Shown here: positions 61,401 to 64,000 of the stretch, piece after piece
Layout: every line of letters starts with the position of its first letter
Numbering within the stretch: the first letter of the stretch is position 1
Origin: RUG14871 sp045539425
GTDB lineage: Bacteria > Bacillota_I > Bacilli_A > Erysipelotrichales > Erysipelotrichaceae
Length of the DNA: 64,000 bases
NCBI GenBank assembly: GCA_045539425.1
Contig: JAZQFH010000011.1
Location: forward strand, 1 to 64,000
Direction: 5' to 3'
Position numbers and translations under genes: made by a program
The notes under the pieces: model-generated
The model's input: only the letters and a program-made list of their open reading frames with translations
The model's database searches: none
Told to the model about the DNA's origin: nothing

Positions 61401-62858
61401 CTAATCCAGCTCCTTTCCGTCAGACGCTATGACGTTTTTATACCAGTAGAAGGAGTCCTTGCGGTAGCGCTCCATACTGCCTGTTCCGTCATCGTTGCGG
61501 TCCACGTAGATGTAGCCGTAGCGCTTGCGCATCTCACCGCTGCTTGCCGAGACAAGATCGATCGGCCCCCAGGACAGATAGGCGCGCACATCCACGCCGC
61601 TCTCTCTGGCACGCATCACTTCTTTAGTATGATCTCTCAGATAGCTGATGCGGTAATCATCATGTACTTTATGATCTTCTTCCAGCTGATCAATGGCACC
61701 AAGACCATTCTCCACGATCATAAGCGGCAGATGATAGCGGTCATTGACGATTTCAAGGAAATAGCGCAGTCCCAGCGGGTCGATTTCCTGATTCCAGGCA
61801 TTGCGGCCAAGGTACGGGTTACTGACACGCTTGTCGGATTTTCCTTCCGTACGTTCATCATGATCACTCATCACCGATGTCTGATAGTAGGAGAAGGTAT
61901 ACATGTCAATGACACCTTCCTTTAAGTCAATCCTATCCTGCTCCGTGATATCCAGCTCAATGCCGAACTGATCCCAGATGCGCTTCGCAAACGTCGGGTA
62001 TTCCCCGAACACCTGAACATCGCTGGAATAGTAGATGCACTGTTCCATGTAATGACGGGTATAGAGTATATCCTTCGGATGGCAGGTTTCCGGATAGGCA
62101 ACCAGTGCCGCGATCATGTTTCCGACTTTGTTTTCCGGATTGATCTGATGCGCAAGTCTTACCGCTCTTGCGCCGGCCACAAACTGGTTGTGCAGCTGCT
62201 GATAGATTGCCTGTGCCTCTTCCCTTGTGCAGTTTGGCTTAATGCTTGGCAACATGGCGGAGAGATTGATCTCATTGATCGTGATCCAGTAATGCACTTC
62301 ATCTTTAAACTCTTCAAAACAGGTTCTGGCAAATTTCTCATACAGATCGATGACCTTACGGTTCTGCCAGTTGCCGTAGTGCTCTTCAATATAGAGCGGT
62401 GTATCAAAGTGCCAGATGGAAACAAGCGGCTCAATATGATATTTCTTTAACTCCTGAAAGACGCGGTGATAGAAATCCAGTCCCTTGCGGTTTGGCTCTT
62501 CCTCTAACCCCGTCGGATAGATTCTGGCCCAGGAGACAGACATGCGGAACATCGTAAAGCCCATCTCCGCCAGCATGGCGATATCCTCTTTATAGTGATG
62601 ATAGAAGTCCACGGCTTCATGGTTCGGATAGAAATAGCCGTCCAGCACCGCGTAGCGTGCCCCTTCCGGCAGTCTTCCGGTGTATTTGTTATAGGCTCCG
62701 CCATTTCCGTCCTTATCGATGTAGGTGATCATGCGCGGTGTCTTGTTGGTGCCGCCGGTTGTGACATCGGTCAAAACCATGCCTCTTCCGTCTACATTAT
62801 AGGCGCCTTCCAGCTGATTGGCAGCGGTTGCGCCGCCCCAGTAAAACTTCTGTTCCAT
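61401..62858 (-). CDS. 6-phospho-beta-glucosidase (GH1, fourth copy)
   Basis: A 485-residue GH1 enzyme. Acid/base Glu lies in YWITINEIN (the usual TFNE is TINE here), nucleophile in LMIVENGLG, and the phosphate-binding SASSGEMRKRYG is kept. It is tightly packed between two esterase genes (spacing one to two bases), so ester removal and glycoside cleavage are co-expressed. The imported substrate is probably supplied by EIIABC at 55855-57734. Confidence 0.9.
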   Translation of the reverse strand: MEQKFYWGGATAANQLEGAYNVDGRGMVLTDVTTGGTNKTPRMITYIDKDGNGGAYNKYTGRLPEGARYAVLDGYFYPNHEAVDFYHHYKEDIAMLAEMGFTMFRMSVSWARIYPTGLEEEPNRKGLDFYHRVFQELKKYHIEPLVSIWHFDTPLYIEEHYGNWQNRKVIDLYEKFARTCFEEFKDEVHYWITINEINLSAMLPSIKPNCTREEAQAIYQQLHNQFVAGARAVRLAHQINPENKVGNMIAALVAYPETCHPKDILYTRHYMEQCIYYSSDVQVFGEYPTFAKRIWDQFGIELDITEQDRIDLKEGVIDMYTFSYYQTSVMSDHDERTEGKSDKRVSNPYLGRNAWNQEIDPLGLRYFLEIVNDRYHLPLMIVENGLGAIDQLEEDHKVHDDYRISYLRDHTKEVMRARESGVDVRAYLSWGPIDLVSASSGEMRKRYGYIYVDRNDDGTGSMERYRKDSFYWYKNVIASDGKELD

Positions 62859-62859
62859 C

Positions 62860-64000
62860 TTATTTCTCCTCTTTCTCTAAATTCTCCGCAAAGGAAAACG
62901 GCTTCTTCCACTGTTTCATTTCCCTCAGGAGATCTTCATCAAAATTACATCTTTGTTCACATGTTTCCTGATACAGGTAGGTATAGGTTTCGCCCTCTTT
63001 GCACTCATTCCACTTTAGATAGTTCTCACAGTTCACATCTCCGGTATGCGCAAAGTGAAGAAAGCGCGTGACAATTTCCTTTTCCAGGCGTTTCGTGGCT
63101 CTTCCGATGTCGCTGGAAGCCACAAGATCCGTATTCGCAAAGACATACGGAATATCCGCGCAGTGCATCGGCATCGAGGACTCATTCAGCTTCATTGTCG
63201 GGCAGAAGAGATAAAGATACGTCGGAGCGCAGCCTTCCGCTACTCTCTTTTTCGCGTATTCAATGCTGCCGAGGCGGAAGACATCCGCGTCATACGTTAA
63301 TACGTCCACCATCTTCTTTTCAGGGAAGGCTTTTTCAAACTTCTCCAGTACGCGATCGACTCCTTCATGAAACATCTCCTTGACGTATGGATATACAACG
63401 GATTCTTTCGCGAAGCGATCTGCTTTTCCCTTTAAGGAAGAGAATTCCGCGAAGGTGCTGCCGATGATCACCGGTACTCCTTTCGCAAATTCAGAGAAGC
63501 CGACATGCATCGGATCCCCGAGGTAATCCACCCCTCTTTGCGGGGCGAAAAACGGCGGACCGGCAATGCCGCACTCCGCATTTGCCTCCCAGTATGCTTT
63601 GGTAAGCACGCTGTAATCCATGGATTCGATTTCTTCGATATTGTCTTTATTTAAGTTCAGCTTTTTCAGGAAAGCTTCCACAACGCTGGAGGTATCCACA
63701 CCTTCATCGCTTAAGAAGTCTCCCAGCGTTCCGGACATGATCATCGCCTTATGGAAGAGGCCAAAGGCACTTGGCATGTTCATTAAGGAAATTACCTTTC
63801 CGCCGCCTCCGCTCTGTCCGAAAATTGTGACGCTGTCCGGATTTCCCCCGAAGCGCTCAATATTCCGCTTCACCCACCGTAAAGCCGCAACCAGATCGAG
63901 GTTGCCGGCATTCGCCGAGTGAATGTATTTTTCCCCGTACTTTCTTAAGTCCAGATAGCCAAGCAGGTTCAGCCGGTGGTTCACCGTTACCACGACCACA
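62860..64000 (-). CDS. Type B carboxylesterase, N-terminus beyond the window
   Basis: At least 379 residues of a carboxylesterase of the alpha/beta-hydrolase fold. The frame is open to the window edge, so the true start lies outside. The nucleophile serine is in VTIFGQSGGGGKV, and the conserved VVVTVNHRLNLLGYLD precedes it. Expected acid and histidine lie in TFAEFSSLKG and SMPMHCADIPYVF. Cytoplasmic by the visible part. First visible gene of the acylated-glycoside operon, one base before the GH1 gene. Confidence 0.88.
   Translation of the reverse strand, partial: VVVVTVNHRLNLLGYLDLRKYGEKYIHSANAGNLDLVAALRWVKRNIERFGGNPDSVTIFGQSGGGGKVISLMNMPSAFGLFHKAMIMSGTLGDFLSDEGVDTSSVVEAFLKKLNLNKDNIEEIESMDYSVLTKAYWEANAECGIAGPPFFAPQRGVDYLGDPMHVGFSEFAKGVPVIIGSTFAEFSSLKGKADRFAKESVVYPYVKEMFHEGVDRVLEKFEKAFPEKKMVDVLTYDADVFRLGSIEYAKKRVAEGCAPTYLYLFCPTMKLNESSMPMHCADIPYVFANTDLVASSDIGRATKRLEKEIVTRFLHFAHTGDVNCENYLKWNECKEGETYTYLYQETCEQRCNFDEDLLREMKQWKKPFSFAENLEKEEK

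Overview
The window reads as chromosomal DNA of a low-to-mid G+C Gram-positive bacterium (Bacillota). The signs are a T-box leader on leuS, RNase J, a Bacillus-type peptide deformylase, purine-rich Shine-Dalgarno sites, LicT-type antiterminators with their RNA targets, cre-like sites and a heavy load of phosphotransferase (PTS) genes. Frequent TTG/GTG starts and several apparently leaderless genes are also notable. An Erysipelotrichia-like gut or rumen fermenter would fit, but that placement is inference.

Layout. 1-4163: a LicT-controlled beta-glucoside operon (antiterminator, EIIBC, 6-phospho-beta-glucosidase) with a clear promoter and a RAT/terminator switch. 4166-8050: an A+T-rich accessory island bounded on one side by short direct repeats. 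It holds a RloA/RloB-like ATPase plus Toprim-like pair and a second ATPase with a C-terminal HEPN-type motif; this is a candidate anti-phage module. 8100-9209: alanine dehydrogenase. 9442-22256: a ten-gene surface polysaccharide cluster on the minus strand. It starts with a PglF/PglE/PglC/PglD-like set that should build and load a diacetamido-trideoxy sugar, followed by glycosyltransferases, a UDP-sugar dehydrogenase, a Wzy-like polymerase, an acyltransferase and a flippase. 22671-27346: a second RAT-controlled operon (Fe-alcohol dehydrogenase, SnoaL-like protein, EIIBC, antiterminator) with no glycosidase. 27367-30368: an SLH-anchored oligopeptide-type binding protein and a 52-residue ORF.

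30494-47978 is mostly core: tRNA-Pro(GGG), puuD-like, coaD, rsmD, ftsW, def, rnjA, htrA, leuS with T-box, and a GH25 lysozyme. It is interrupted by two different AAA ATPases of the DUF4143 type or similar, a DUF4160/DUF2442 pair with its own operator, and a strongly palindromic promoter at 42429-42477. 48145-64000: tRNA-Pro(CGG), a candidate small RNA, and two lactose/cellobiose-type PTS loci. The first (48443-54209) has split EIIA/EIIB and EIIC, one intact and one nonsense-broken GH1 enzyme, cre-like sites and a DUF3284 protein. The second (54883-64000) has a LicR-type regulator, EIIA, EIIB, EIIC, a GH1 enzyme, two esterases and two ChbG/YdjC deacetylases, which suggests use of acylated or N-acetylated beta-glycosides.

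Taken together the organism imports and phosphorylates several beta-glycosides, splits them inside the cell with GH1 enzymes, and controls each locus by its own PRD regulator with CcpA-type repression layered on top.
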